From contig NZ_HG942085.1 in assembly GCF_000612665.1 (NCBI RefSeq), forward strand, positions 77,781 to 141,780: 64,000 nt of DNA, in the 5' to 3' direction. A program made the translations under genes and the position numbers. Positions within the stretch are counted from its first letter, which is position 1; each line of letters starts with the position of its first letter. The stretch is from Neobacillus dielmonensis. GTDB taxonomy: Bacteria; Bacillota; Bacilli; Bacillales; Cytobacillaceae. Positions 1 to 8,771 of this stretch are shown one piece after another. The notes under the pieces were generated by a model. It saw nothing but the letters and a program-made list of their open reading frames with translations, made no database searches and had not been told where the DNA came from.

Positions 1-450
1 AGTTTTACCGTTTTAGGCATTGGAACAGAGCTTAAGAGCAACTATACAGACTATGCAGGCATTAATAAGGAAAAGGCAGATTTTTGGCAGGCCGTTAAAC
101 AAAATGGAATGCTTGATAAATTAAAATCGATTGCCACAAATGACTACATTTTTGCCGTAAATGAAGCAGTGAATAACAAGATGATGCATTATGCCGGTGT
201 CATGACAGAGGCAACGGTACCAGAAGAACACAGAGTCATCCAATTTCCTAAAGGGGAGTACCTGGTTGTGAAAGGGGAAGGCAAGACGGCTGATGAGTTA
301 AGCAATAAACTTTCTGGCATTGCCTTCGGTCAAGTATTGCCGGAAGCTGCGAACTTTGCCTATGTTGGCGGGCCCAATACAACGGTTGAAATGGGACAGC
401 GAAACGGCTTAGTATTTGGTGAAATGTGGATTCCAGTAGTACGGAAGTAA
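1..450 (+). CDS. GyrI-like / AraC effector-binding-domain protein (5' end cut by window)
   Basis: The reading frame is open from base 1, so the N-terminus lies outside the window; about 149 residues are visible. The sequence has the look of the GyrI-like small-molecule-binding (AraC E-binding) fold: a GIGTEL...Y..I..FW stretch, then a pattern of Tyr/Phe and acidic residues (YAGVMTEA, FPKGEYLVV), and a closing GLVFGEMWIPV strand. Such domains bind hydrophobic cationic ligands and occur either alone or behind a DNA-binding head. No HTH is visible in the part present, so whether this is a stand-alone domain cannot be decided. It is followed after 17 bases by the next gene and is probably cotranscribed with it. 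Confidence 0.72.
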   Translation, partial: SFTVLGIGTELKSNYTDYAGINKEKADFWQAVKQNGMLDKLKSIATNDYIFAVNEAVNNKMMHYAGVMTEATVPEEHRVIQFPKGEYLVVKGEGKTADELSNKLSGIAFGQVLPEAANFAYVGGPNTTVEMGQRNGLVFGEMWIPVVRK

Positions 451-467
451 AGAGAGGAGGAATGGAA

Positions 468-932
468 ATGTCCTATATCGTTGATTTTAAAAATGTGTCT
501 ACGGTTGGTTTAGAGTCTTCACCAGTAGCAGAGGCACTTGCTGGTTTGCGTGCTAATGAAGCGCGTTACTTTATGAACAAATACAAGCATGAATTTACGG
601 TTGTACCAGCTAGTGAAAGTCAGGATACACTTGATTACGTAAACCGGATCTTGAAAGAGGAACGTGATATTGAGTTTGCCGCCAAACCTTTAGAAACATC
701 GCGTTTTCAAGTGGAAAATATCGATTGGACTTACGTCTTTTATGAGGATGGTCTTTCGGTCAACGTCTTGTATACGATTGATAATCCTAAGAAGCGGGCA
801 GTTGGTTTTAAGCTGTCTGAAGGGATGGAAGTACCAAAGGAGTTAGAAGGAAAGTTTAAGTTTGCCAGGCAGAAGTCTAAACTAGCTGGAACCATTCGGG
901 GCTCGTTTTTTGTGATTAAGGGAGAATATTAA
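468..932 (+). CDS. conserved hypothetical protein, 154 aa
   Basis: No function recognised. The start at 468 (MSYIVDF) is preferred because AGAGGAGG at 453-460 sits 7 bases upstream; an ATG at 462 would be only 1 base from that Shine-Dalgarno. The protein is soluble, mixed alpha/beta in appearance, with no signal peptide or membrane segment. It has an N-terminal VDFKNVSTVG strand, a central helix rich in Asn/Arg/Glu and a basic C-terminal part (KFKFARQKSKLAG). It lies 17 bases after the GyrI-like gene and before a clear terminator, so the two form the end of one transcript. The orderly composition suggests a real, conserved cytoplasmic protein. Confidence 0.7.
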   Translation: MSYIVDFKNVSTVGLESSPVAEALAGLRANEARYFMNKYKHEFTVVPASESQDTLDYVNRILKEERDIEFAAKPLETSRFQVENIDWTYVFYEDGLSVNVLYTIDNPKKRAVGFKLSEGMEVPKELEGKFKFARQKSKLAGTIRGSFFVIKGEY

Positions 933-988
933 AGTAGGTAAAAACGACTATTTATGCAACAAATGCTCTTCATCTAGATATGCATTGT

Positions 989-1035
989 AAAACAGCACCT
1001 CTCCATGATAATAGGAGAGGTGCTGTTACTTTTTA
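989..1035 (+). terminator. rho-independent terminator
   Basis: A 14-bp perfect stem (991-1004 with 1014-1027) closes a 9-base loop and is followed by a T-rich stretch. It ends the GyrI-like/hypothetical transcript. The sequence just upstream (950-975, TTTATGCAAC core) resembles 12100-12123 in the island, where it also precedes a hairpin. Confidence 0.9.
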
Positions 1036-1263
1036 ACAAGATCTTCATTAAAGATAACGTAGTCCCATCATTATATTAACGGTTAACTATAGACCCATTT
1101 TTCTGAAGGAATTTTGTCGATTTTTTGTTGCGTCTTGTCGAATGTATTTGGTACTTTTCGACTATTGTTTCATTTATAATTACTTCATAGAAATGCTGTT
1201 CGATATATTGGATGTGGCCACGAGATATATCTGAACAATAATGTATGGATATTCCAATCATTA

Positions 1264-1335
1264 TTGGGAAGCGTTGAATTATAGCCTGTAACTGGACACT
1301 TGGGCTATAAGGAGCTACTAGTGTAACCGGCCCTC
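1264..1335 (+). promoter_or_regulatory. cyclic di-GMP-II riboswitch
   Basis: The segment matches the class II c-di-GMP aptamer as I remember it from the Clostridium acetobutylicum crystal-structure RNA. The conserved strings appear in order: GGGAAG near 1266, then TAACTGGACACTTG (1289-1302), a variable hairpin GGGCT...GGAGCT, and CTAGTGTAACCGGCC (1318-1332). CACTT...AGTG gives the expected pairing and AACCGGCC the conserved 3' side. P1 appears short (GGG with CCC). The 3' CCTCTTA (1332-1338) can also pair with TAAGAGG (1344-1350), which is the ribosome-binding site of the next gene, giving a plausible translational switch. The gene controlled is the secreted Ig-like repeat protein 26 bases downstream. 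Confidence 0.85.
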
Positions 1336-1360
1336 TTACATATTAAGAGGAGTGAAGATT

Positions 1361-4300
1361 ATGTTAAAAAAAATGAAGAAGAGGTTCAGGAAGCAGGCTG
1401 CAGTGAGTACTGTTGCTGCTCTTACCCTTACAGGGGCACTGCAGACGGGGGTTCCTGTGTTTGCATTTGTTGATCCTTCAGTTGAAATTACTGCAATCTC
1501 TCAAAATGGTGTTGTAACCATCGCTTCGGGTCAAACAGTTAATTTTACCATTGAAGTAACAGTACCGACTGGTTACAATGTCGACGCAGATGTGTCAGTA
1601 GACACTAAATACTACCTAAAGTCAGATGGCTCAGTTATTTCAGACACTCCGTCTAAATCGGCAAAGATGGCACAAAATGGTACATTAATCATCCCAGCAA
1701 GTGTAACTGTTGCCGCTAATTTATCCGCAGGTAATATAACAGTACCAATTAAAATGACTGTCGAAAACGCAACGAATGGAACAAATAATAAGAATCGAAT
1801 TATAAACGAAGTTATTGACAAATTTACCGTTAACGTTATTTCATCAGACACTACCGCTCCGGTTGTAACCATCTCCTCTCCGGCCAACAATGGGTATTAT
1901 AAGTCTAGTGCGCTCCCTGTTTCACCACAGTATTCTATTGTGGAGGCAAATAGTCATACAGAATTGGTTACCGGTTGGGATAACACAGAAGGCACCCATA
2001 CAGTCACAGTAACATCTACAGATGGTTCTGGAAATGTCGGCAGTGCTAGTGCTACCTATACTGTCGATAATACTGCTCCTACCATTTCAACAACTTTAGT
2101 GGATGATGGTATTTATAATGAGACCACACTCCAAAATATGGGGTCAACCTACTATTCCGTCCAAGATGCAAATCCAGGTACAGTTTCTGGAACGCTTCTA
2201 GATACTACTGAGGGTGACCATGAAGCTGTGATAACGGCAACTGATAAAGCTGGAAATACGGCCACTGAAACGATTCATTACACTGTAGACAATACGGCGC
2301 CGGTGATTACCTTTAATTTTTCTAACAATGGATTCTATAAATCTAGTGTTCTATCAAGTCTTAACCCTTATTATAAAGTAACAGATGCTCACCCAAATCC
2401 TAATGGTGTGAATGCACCATCACTTAACCTTGGAGAGGGCAATCAGAGTGTGAAGGTAATTGCGTCTGATTTGGCCGGAAACTCAAGCAGTACAAGTGCC
2501 TCTTATACGGTTGACGATACTGCTCCTAGTGTAACCATTAAGCTCGACCCAACCAAGTATTACAACAAAGTAGGCTTAGAGGCACTGGGTGATTATTATA
2601 CAGCTACTGATGCTAACTTATTAAGCGTAAATGCTTCAGCTTTAGTAGATGACCAAGATGGAACTTATGAAGCTACTGTTTCTGCTGTTGATAAGGCCGA
2701 TAACGAAACGGTAAAAACAGTTAGTTACAACGTGGATAATACGGTACCAGTTATTAAATTTAATTCAGCGCTTCAAAACGGCGGCTTCTATCAATCAAGT
2801 GCATTAGAATCTATTAAAAATTCTTTCTTTTCGGCAACTGATGCTCACTTAAAGAATGTATCTGATGCTTCACTTGATTTAACAGAGGGTCAGCATACCG
2901 TAACAGTTACTGCCACTGATGAAGCAGGAAATGAAACGGCCGAGTCGATTACCTATACAATTGACAATACTCCACCTCAAGTTGATTTTAACATCCCGGA
3001 TGGAGGTTACATGACTTCACAGGATGTGGAAAGTCTTCTAAATGGAGGCAACTATTACAGCGAATCAGATAATATTGGTGTAGTAAGCGTTGTTGCAGAC
3101 GAATTAAATTTAGCAGAAGGAACTCATACGCTAACTGTTACAGTTAAAGATGCTGCCGGTAATGAAACTACAAAAAGCTTAACTTATACCATCGATGATA
3201 CTGCGCCAACTATTGCATTTAATTATCCAAATGATTGGTTCTTCAAGTCAACAAATTTTAATGTCAATAATATCTTTACTGCAACTGATGCGAATCTCGA
3301 TACTGCAGTAGTTACTAACCCACAGGCACTGGTAACTACGGAAGGTACTCACACTGTTACGGTTAAGGCCACTGATAAAGCTGGTAATTCAACATTAGAA
3401 GATTTTACCTACACGATTGATGACACAGTTCCAACAATTATTGGCATCATTGATAGTACCCCTAATGGAGCAGGCTGGTTTAACCATGATGTAACGGTAA
3501 GCTTTGCAGCTGAGGATGCATTATCAGGGATTGCCAGTGTTACAGAGCCAAATACCCTTGGGGAAGGACCCGATCAAACTGTCATTGGTACTGCATTAGA
3601 TAACGCAGGTAACTTCTCTTCAGCTACAGTGTCTGGCATTAATATTGATAAAACGGCGCCAACCATCAGCGGAGTAACAGACAGTTCACCTAATGCAGCA
3701 GGATGGTACAATAAGGATGTAACCGTAAGCTTTTCTGCCGATGATGCATTATCAGGAATTGCTAGTGTCACAGAACCAGTTATCTTTGGGGAAGGGGCCA
3801 GTCAATCTTCCACCGGTACTGCAACGGATAAAGCCGGTAACTCTGCTTCTACTACTGTGTCCGACATCAATATTGATAAAACGGTGCCAACTATCAGCGG
3901 TGCGGCAGATAGTTCGCCTAATGCAGCAGGATGGTATAACCATGATGTAACGGTAAGCTTTACAGCCATTGATGCATTATCAGGAATTGCCAGCGCCACA
4001 GAGCTGGTTACACTTGGGGAAGGTACTGACAAAACTGCCACTGGTATCGCAATTGATAAGGCCGGTAACTCTGCTTCCACTACAGTATCCGGCATCAATA
4101 TTGATAAGACGGCACCGGTTATTACAATTAATGACAATGTTACCTATACATTAAATCAAGTTGCAACTTGGACTGCATCGGATGCATTGTCCGGACTTGC
4201 GACTCCTGCAAGCGGAACAATCGATACAAGTACGCCTGGCAAACATACTCAAACTATCACTGCAACCGATAATGCCGGAAACACAGTCGAGAAGACTGTA

Positions 4301-4663
4301 AGCTATACAGTTGTATATAATTATGGTGGAATCCTTCAACCTATTGACAGTGACGGGGCCAGTGTTTTCAAAGCTGGAAGCACAATACCTGTGAAATTCC
4401 AACTAAAAAATATCAGTGGCAATTTTATTTCGACTGCCCATGCATCCATTTCATTTGGAAAAATTACTGATATGGTATTAGGTACTGTTTCTGAGGTTGG
4501 TGTTAATAGTAACGCAAATGCTGGAAATGAATTTAGATACGACCCAACATCCAAACAGTACATCTTCAACTTAAGTACTAAGGGGTTAACAGCAGGTACT
4601 TATAAAATATCAATTACCCTTGATGATGGTACTACTAAAACTGTTAACGTAAGTTTAAGATAA
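1361..4663 (+). CDS. large secreted Ig-like-repeat surface protein with C-terminal PxKF domain
   Basis: About 1100 residues. The start ATG at 1361 follows AAGAGGAG (1345-1352) with 8 bases between; the GTG at 1352 overlaps that site and is rejected. A basic N-terminus (MLKKMKKRFRKQ) and a hydrophobic stretch ending near VFAFVD form a signal peptide. The body is about ten bacterial Ig-like domains, each closing with a Thr/Asn-Val/Ile-Asp-Asn/Asp/Lys-Thr-x-Pro hinge and containing a D-x-AGN motif. Three 76-residue units (about 3430-4110) are nearly identical (SPNAAGWYN, ALSGIAS), a sign of recent tandem duplication. The last 110 residues resemble a PxKF domain (AGSTIPVKFQL ... TAGTYKISITLDDG). 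No LPXTG motif, SLH domain or membrane anchor is visible. It probably acts at the cell surface in adhesion or the matrix, and is controlled by the c-di-GMP-II riboswitch. Confidence 0.85.
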   Translation: MLKKMKKRFRKQAAVSTVAALTLTGALQTGVPVFAFVDPSVEITAISQNGVVTIASGQTVNFTIEVTVPTGYNVDADVSVDTKYYLKSDGSVISDTPSKSAKMAQNGTLIIPASVTVAANLSAGNITVPIKMTVENATNGTNNKNRIINEVIDKFTVNVISSDTTAPVVTISSPANNGYYKSSALPVSPQYSIVEANSHTELVTGWDNTEGTHTVTVTSTDGSGNVGSASATYTVDNTAPTISTTLVDDGIYNETTLQNMGSTYYSVQDANPGTVSGTLLDTTEGDHEAVITATDKAGNTATETIHYTVDNTAPVITFNFSNNGFYKSSVLSSLNPYYKVTDAHPNPNGVNAPSLNLGEGNQSVKVIASDLAGNSSSTSASYTVDDTAPSVTIKLDPTKYYNKVGLEALGDYYTATDANLLSVNASALVDDQDGTYEATVSAVDKADNETVKTVSYNVDNTVPVIKFNSALQNGGFYQSSALESIKNSFFSATDAHLKNVSDASLDLTEGQHTVTVTATDEAGNETAESITYTIDNTPPQVDFNIPDGGYMTSQDVESLLNGGNYYSESDNIGVVSVVADELNLAEGTHTLTVTVKDAAGNETTKSLTYTIDDTAPTIAFNYPNDWFFKSTNFNVNNIFTATDANLDTAVVTNPQALVTTEGTHTVTVKATDKAGNSTLEDFTYTIDDTVPTIIGIIDSTPNGAGWFNHDVTVSFAAEDALSGIASVTEPNTLGEGPDQTVIGTALDNAGNFSSATVSGINIDKTAPTISGVTDSSPNAAGWYNKDVTVSFSADDALSGIASVTEPVIFGEGASQSSTGTATDKAGNSASTTVSDINIDKTVPTISGAADSSPNAAGWYNHDVTVSFTAIDALSGIASATELVTLGEGTDKTATGIAIDKAGNSASTTVSGINIDKTAPVITINDNVTYTLNQVATWTASDALSGLATPASGTIDTSTPGKHTQTITATDNAGNTVEKTVSYTVVYNYGGILQPIDSDGASVFKAGSTIPVKFQLKNISGNFISTAHASISFGKITDMVLGTVSEVGVNSNANAGNEFRYDPTSKQYIFNLSTKGLTAGTYKISITLDDGTTKTVNVSLR

Positions 4664-4681
4664 AATAAAATACTAACATTT

Positions 4682-4716
4682 AAAGCCGAGGATTACTTGA
4701 ATCCTCGGCTTTTTTA
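4682..4716 (+). terminator. rho-independent terminator
   Basis: AAGCCGAGGATT pairs with AATCCTCGGCTT around a short loop and runs into TTTTTT. It ends the Ig-like protein transcript. Confidence 0.92.
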
Positions 4717-4741
4717 TAACTCTCCAGTGACTAGGCACTCT

Positions 4742-5026
4742 TTATATTTCGCGATAAATATTAAGTTCTGTACTTTCCCGCATTTTTCGCAGTTCGGGAA
4801 CCAATCTCTTAATATGTTCACTTTGATTATGCTGTTGAAGCGCCTCTTCGTCTTCCCATTCTTCGATTGTGGTAAGGACCAATGGGTCATTGATATCTTG
4901 ATGGTAGGTGTACATGATGCATCCTTTTTCTTTTCTGGTTTCCTGGACAACTTCTCTAGCCAGACTCAAATAATTTTCAATATTAGCCTCAGGTTTAAGC
5001 TTTCCTTTACATACCACTCTAATCAT
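4742..5026 (-). CDS. antibiotic-biosynthesis-monooxygenase (ABM) family protein, YgiN-like
   Basis: 94 residues starting MIRVVCKGKL; the start at 5026 is chosen because AGGAGA lies just upstream, while the longer open frame has no supporting signal. The ABM ferredoxin-like fold is indicated by the first strand, the REVVQETRKEKGCIMYTYHQD segment, and the ...TTIEEWEDEEALQQHNQSEHIKRLVPEL segment with the family's W-x-D/E-x2-A-x2-H-x-x-S pattern. Stand-alone proteins of this type act on quinones or other small aromatic compounds without cofactors; the real substrate cannot be told from sequence. It lies 128 bases after the RlmI-like gene on the same strand. Confidence 0.8.
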   Translation of the reverse strand: MIRVVCKGKLKPEANIENYLSLAREVVQETRKEKGCIMYTYHQDINDPLVLTTIEEWEDEEALQQHNQSEHIKRLVPELRKMRESTELNIYREI

Positions 5027-5154
5027 TTGGTTTCTCCTGTATCTGTATTTTTTCATGTTTTGTATAATTTGTTTTATAATTACCATTTTATCAGAAGGAA
5101 TAACTTTGTGTCTTTCATTACTCATAAACAGATTTGGCTAACATTTGCCTTTTT

Positions 5155-6351
5155 CTACGATAATTTTTTTATAAACACAACCTTAAGATAGTTGCCTTCT
5201 GGGAATTCTTTTATTGTCTTAAAGTCTTTCGGAAGGGAAAATTCCTCAACAAGCTGATATTTCCTGTTTGTTTCACTAAATGCCTGATCAATAAAACTTT
5301 TAAATTTTTTCATATTAAAAGAGCTTGAGTTGGTGGATGCAACGATCATCCCCTCATCTTTTGTTATCGCAATAGCCTCTTTTAAAAGATTTTTGTAATC
5401 CTTTTCGGCACTGAATACGGTTTTTTTTGACCTTGCGAAGCTTGGGGGATCCAGGATTACCATATCAAACTCTAGCTGCTTTTTCACCGCATACTTAAAG
5501 TAATGGAACACATCTTCAACAATAATATCCTGTGCTTCATCATCTATTCCATTCAAACTAAACTGCTCAATAGTCTTGTTTAAGCTTCTATTTGCTAAAT
5601 CCACACTTGTCGTTTTTACTGCGCCTCCTAAGGCAGCAAATACTGAAAACGCACCTGTGTAGGAAAAGGTGTTTAGTACGTTCTTCCCTTTCGCATAAGC
5701 ATCGCGGATCCTTTTTCTGACATCCCTTTGATCTAAAAATACACCGACCATCGCACTTTCATTTAAGTAAACAGCGAAGTTTACTCCATTTTCTTTTACG
5801 ATAATCGGGAAGGTTCCTCTTTCTCCCGCTACGAAATCATCTTCTTCAATATACTTTCCGCTGACATCAAATCTTTTCTTTTGATAAATGGCTTTAAATT
5901 CAACCAATTCTTTCAGAGCATTGATAATATACTCCCGAAAGTGGTAGATTCCTTTGCTATACCAGTTGATTAAATAGTAGCCATCAAAATACTCTATCGT
6001 TAATCCGCCTAAACCATCACCTTCACCATTTACGATTCTGAAAGCGTTGGTATCCCGGCTATTAAAAAACGGCTCCCGATAGTTGATTGCATCTTTCAAT
6101 TTATTCACAAAAAACCTTTGGTCGATCTGTTCATTCTCGTTTCGACTAAGAACCCACCCATAACCTTTGTTTTGTTTGCCATAATAGCCTTTTGCGATGA
6201 ACCTGTTCTTCTCATCAACGAGACGGATAATGGTTCCTTCTTTAGTAACTTCGTTCAAATTAAGAATAGCTTCCTTTGATATGAGCGGATAACCGCTTTT
6301 ATACTTATTTACAAACTTGCCTTTTATCGTTAAAGTGACTTCTTTTTTCAT
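5155..6351 (-). CDS. class I SAM-dependent rRNA methyltransferase, RlmI/YwbD-like
   Basis: 398 residues. The N-terminal ~75 residues (LTIKGKFVNKYKSGYPLI, GYYGKQNKGYGWVLSR) look like a PUA RNA-binding domain. The C-terminal half is a Rossmann-type methyltransferase: NTFSYTGAFSVFAALGG as motif I, VDLANRSL as the acidic ribose-binding turn, and ILDPPSFARSKK as the catalytic motif. RlmI methylates C5 of 23S rRNA cytosine 1962 in E. coli. Enzymes of that chemistry normally carry a cysteine motif near the C-terminus, but here the equivalent stretch reads ASTNSSSF. I recall this variant from other Bacilli members, so the exact base modified is uncertain. The start is supported by AGGATG upstream. 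Confidence 0.8.
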   Translation of the reverse strand: MKKEVTLTIKGKFVNKYKSGYPLISKEAILNLNEVTKEGTIIRLVDEKNRFIAKGYYGKQNKGYGWVLSRNENEQIDQRFFVNKLKDAINYREPFFNSRDTNAFRIVNGEGDGLGGLTIEYFDGYYLINWYSKGIYHFREYIINALKELVEFKAIYQKKRFDVSGKYIEEDDFVAGERGTFPIIVKENGVNFAVYLNESAMVGVFLDQRDVRKRIRDAYAKGKNVLNTFSYTGAFSVFAALGGAVKTTSVDLANRSLNKTIEQFSLNGIDDEAQDIIVEDVFHYFKYAVKKQLEFDMVILDPPSFARSKKTVFSAEKDYKNLLKEAIAITKDEGMIVASTNSSSFNMKKFKSFIDQAFSETNRKYQLVEEFSLPKDFKTIKEFPEGNYLKVVFIKKLS

Positions 6352-6448
6352 CTTGTCATCCTATCAAAAAGTTTTTTATCGTGCTCTTATTATTGTATAC
6401 AATCATTTCGAGAGTCAACCATATTACGTTTACAAGGTGTCACAACTG

Positions 6449-6476
6449 AAACCTCATTTACTTATGTTAGAGTTCA
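6449..6476 (-). repeat. att-like repeat a (distal end of rlmH-linked island)
   Basis: On the minus strand this reads GAAC ... ACATAAGTAAATGAGGTTT, sharing the 15-base core AAGTAAATGAGGTTT with copies at 8903 and 12176 and 14 of 15 bases with 12042. It also keeps the GAAC and CATAAG positions of the rlmH 3' end. It is the copy furthest from rlmH in this window and may mark the outer junction of the island. Confidence 0.75.
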
Positions 6477-6611
6477 ACGTAACGCATCTAAAATGAGGGG
6501 GGCAATTTCTATACACAACAGGGGACATCCCAATATTTCATTCAAGAAACTGCCGTTTCCCATTAAAACTCCTTTTGTTGGCTAGGCTGTACTTTTTGTA
6601 CTAAATAGTCT

Positions 6612-6657
6612 CAAAAAAGGAAAGCAAGGGATCCCTTTTTATTAGGAATCCCCTGCC
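6612..6657 (-). terminator. terminator after first EEP-fold gene
   Basis: Read on the minus strand, an imperfect stem with GCAGGGGATTCC and GGGATCCCTTGC arms is followed by TTTCCTTTTTTG. It ends the minus-strand transcript of the EEP-fold gene at 6706. The rest of 6352-6705 holds only the att-like repeat and no supportable gene. Confidence 0.7.
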
Positions 6658-6705
6658 TGCTATTCTGGCTACTATGGAAATAAGCTCACAGACATTCTTT
6701 TTTCT

Positions 6706-7686
6706 TTAATGCCTCTTTTTAAAAATTAAAAAATCAGCAACGAGCCCCGCAGAATTAGACGGCCAAAGAGCATTTCGAGTCCGGTCATTCTGGCTTTCTC
6801 CAACTATATCAATCTTTTTCACAGCTAGGTTGCCACGAAAAAGAATTAAATCTGATCTTCTGCTAAGCTGCGATTCTAGGTTTAAGACATCAAAATCCTG
6901 GCAGCACGTAAACCCAGGGCCTTCCCCCGCAATTGTCCATGCATCTTTAAAACCTGCATTCAAAAATAAGTGGTACGGTGGAGGATTGGTATTAACATCA
7001 AATCCAAAATCCCCGGTTATGATCAATGGGAGGTCAGCCGTATTGGTGAGTTGTACTAGTTCCGCAGCTTGTTGTTCCCGTACTTCCTCTGAATCAAAGT
7101 CAAGGCGAGTCGTCAATAATCTGAACTTCGTCCCATCCTTTGTTACATCTACAGAAACCCAGCCTCTAGGTTCGATAAATAACTGGCCGCCAATAGGAGC
7201 CAGAAAATGCGCTTGATATTGTCTGGATTTTATGTTGGAGATAATAAAATCTGAATCTTTCTTTGTGAGAATGATATTTCGATCTGTGAAATGAAGGATA
7301 AACCCGGTACTTGCCGGAACGTCGATGTCTAAGTTCTGATTAAACGCAATGGCCTCATAATTCAAGCCTCTATGTTTTAACTCTTTCAGAAGAATATCAA
7401 GAAAATCATATTCAAATTGAATCACGGGCTCAAATCCAGGTGGTGAAAATAGCTGCCATATTGCTGCGTCTTGGAGACAAATAAAATCAGGATTCTTCTT
7501 TTCAACTTGTTTGGCAATCGCTTTTGCTCTTTTAGGAAAATTTGTAGCTTGTATTTGCCGGTAAATTTCTGTAACAGCTGGCGGGACTTGTTCAGGGGTG
7601 GTATTAAGTATGATTTCAGCATCAGCGCCAAAATAGAGATCCCAAGTCATGACTCTTACTTGTTGTCCCTTTACTCTTACTCCCAT
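6706..7686 (-). CDS. endonuclease/exonuclease/phosphatase-fold protein with degraded active site (paralogue 1)
   Basis: 326 residues with the full EEP (DNase I-like) architecture, including the family's GEGPGFTCCQD and GESQNDRT...LWPS landmarks. Most catalytic positions are changed. The metal-site Asn of MTxN is Asp16, the Glu of LQE is Asp73, and the His of TTHL is Arg194. GDxN has become GDFG (226-229), and the SDH triad at the end has become SNS (310-312). It therefore looks like a pseudoenzyme, perhaps a ligand-binding or inhibitory protein. No signal peptide. Its neighbour at 7815 is a clear paralogue (over half identical by eye), and both have CTACCTACTTTCTT just upstream on the plus strand, so they arose by tandem duplication. 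Confidence 0.82.
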   Translation of the reverse strand: MGVRVKGQQVRVMTWDLYFGADAEIILNTTPEQVPPAVTEIYRQIQATNFPKRAKAIAKQVEKKNPDFICLQDAAIWQLFSPPGFEPVIQFEYDFLDILLKELKHRGLNYEAIAFNQNLDIDVPASTGFILHFTDRNIILTKKDSDFIISNIKSRQYQAHFLAPIGGQLFIEPRGWVSVDVTKDGTKFRLLTTRLDFDSEEVREQQAAELVQLTNTADLPLIITGDFGFDVNTNPPPYHLFLNAGFKDAWTIAGEGPGFTCCQDFDVLNLESQLSRRSDLILFRGNLAVKKIDIVGESQNDRTRNALWPSNSAGLVADFLIFKKRH

Positions 7687-7814
7687 TACTCTTTCTACCT
7701 ACTTTCTTATTAAATATATTGTTTTCCCTGTCATTTCGGGGTAGAGCAGTTAACACTCCTCTGAAACTTCGATTTCCACTATACTTTGAGTTTGCTTTCT
7801 TGACTCTTTCTTAT

Positions 7815-8771
7815 TTAGTAAGTAAATCTAGCGAATTGCCCCGCGGCATTAGACGGCCAAAGAGCATTCGAAGTGCGGTCGTTTTGGCTTTTCCCAACGA
7901 GATTCATCCTTTTCACATTCAAGTCACCACGAAAAAGAATTAAATTCGGCCTAAAGTTAAGCCCCGATACCAGGTTTAATAAATCGGGATCCTGGCAGCA
8001 CGTAAACCCAGGACCTTCCCCTGCAATAGTCCAAGCATCATCAAAACCTGCGTTTAAAAATAAAAGGTACGCTTCAGGAGGGGGACTGCTATCAGCATCA
8101 AATTCAAATTCCCCTGTTACAATCAGAGGGAGATCAACCCCATCTGTGAGCTGTACGAGCTCTGCTGCTTGTTGATCGCGTATTGTCTCTGAATCATGGT
8201 CGAGATGAGTCGTCATTAATCTGAACATCTTCCCATCTTTTTTTACATCAACAGATGCCCAGCCTCTGGGAATAGGGATAAACTGGCCGCCAATGGGAGC
8301 TAGGAAAGCTGCTTGATATCGACCGGAATTTGCATTAGAAAGGATAAAATCAGATTGTTTCTTTACAAGAATGACACTTCGATCTATTAAATGTAGGAGG
8401 AACCCTTCACTAGTCGGCACCACAATATCTAGGTTCTGATTAATCACAACAGCCTCATACTTCAGACCTCTATTTCCAAACGCCTCAATTAGTATCTTGA
8501 GAAAATCATACTCAAAGTGAATATCCGGCTCAAAACCAGGAGGAGATAATATCTGCCATATCACTGCCTCTTGAAGACAAATAAAGTCAGGATGTTTCTT
8601 GGAAACCTGTTTGGCGATTGCCTTTGCTCGTTTCGGAAAATTTGTAGCTTGTACTTGACGGTAAATTCTTGTGGCAATTTCCGGAACTTGTTCGGGAGCA
8701 GCCCCTATAATTACGGTTGCGTCGGCGCCTAGATAGAGATCCCAAGACATGATTTTTACATCTTGTCCCAT
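7815..8771 (-). CDS. endonuclease/exonuclease/phosphatase-fold protein with partly degraded active site (paralogue 2)
   Basis: 318 residues, paralogous to the gene at 6706. It keeps Glu68 (LQEA) and His189 (TTHL) but has Asp11 for the family Asn, GEFE (220-223) for GDxN, and SNAAG (307-311) for SDHAG. The general-base pair Asp-His and the nucleophile-orienting Asp/Asn are thus missing. It ends abruptly in QFARFTY, a few residues before paralogue 1. The two genes fill the cassette between att-like copies a and b and nothing else is encoded there. A cytoplasmic location is expected, since no signal peptide is visible. Active Bacillus relatives that I remember keep all of these residues, so the loss appears specific to this pair. 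Confidence 0.82.
   Translation of the reverse strand: MGQDVKIMSWDLYLGADATVIIGAAPEQVPEIATRIYRQVQATNFPKRAKAIAKQVSKKHPDFICLQEAVIWQILSPPGFEPDIHFEYDFLKILIEAFGNRGLKYEAVVINQNLDIVVPTSEGFLLHLIDRSVILVKKQSDFILSNANSGRYQAAFLAPIGGQFIPIPRGWASVDVKKDGKMFRLMTTHLDHDSETIRDQQAAELVQLTDGVDLPLIVTGEFEFDADSSPPPEAYLLFLNAGFDDAWTIAGEGPGFTCCQDPDLLNLVSGLNFRPNLILFRGDLNVKRMNLVGKSQNDRTSNALWPSNAAGQFARFTY

Noticed and set aside
1076..1261. 61-residue minus-strand open frame upstream of the riboswitch
   Set aside because: No ribosome site, atypical composition, and it overlaps the likely promoter and leader region of the surface-protein gene.
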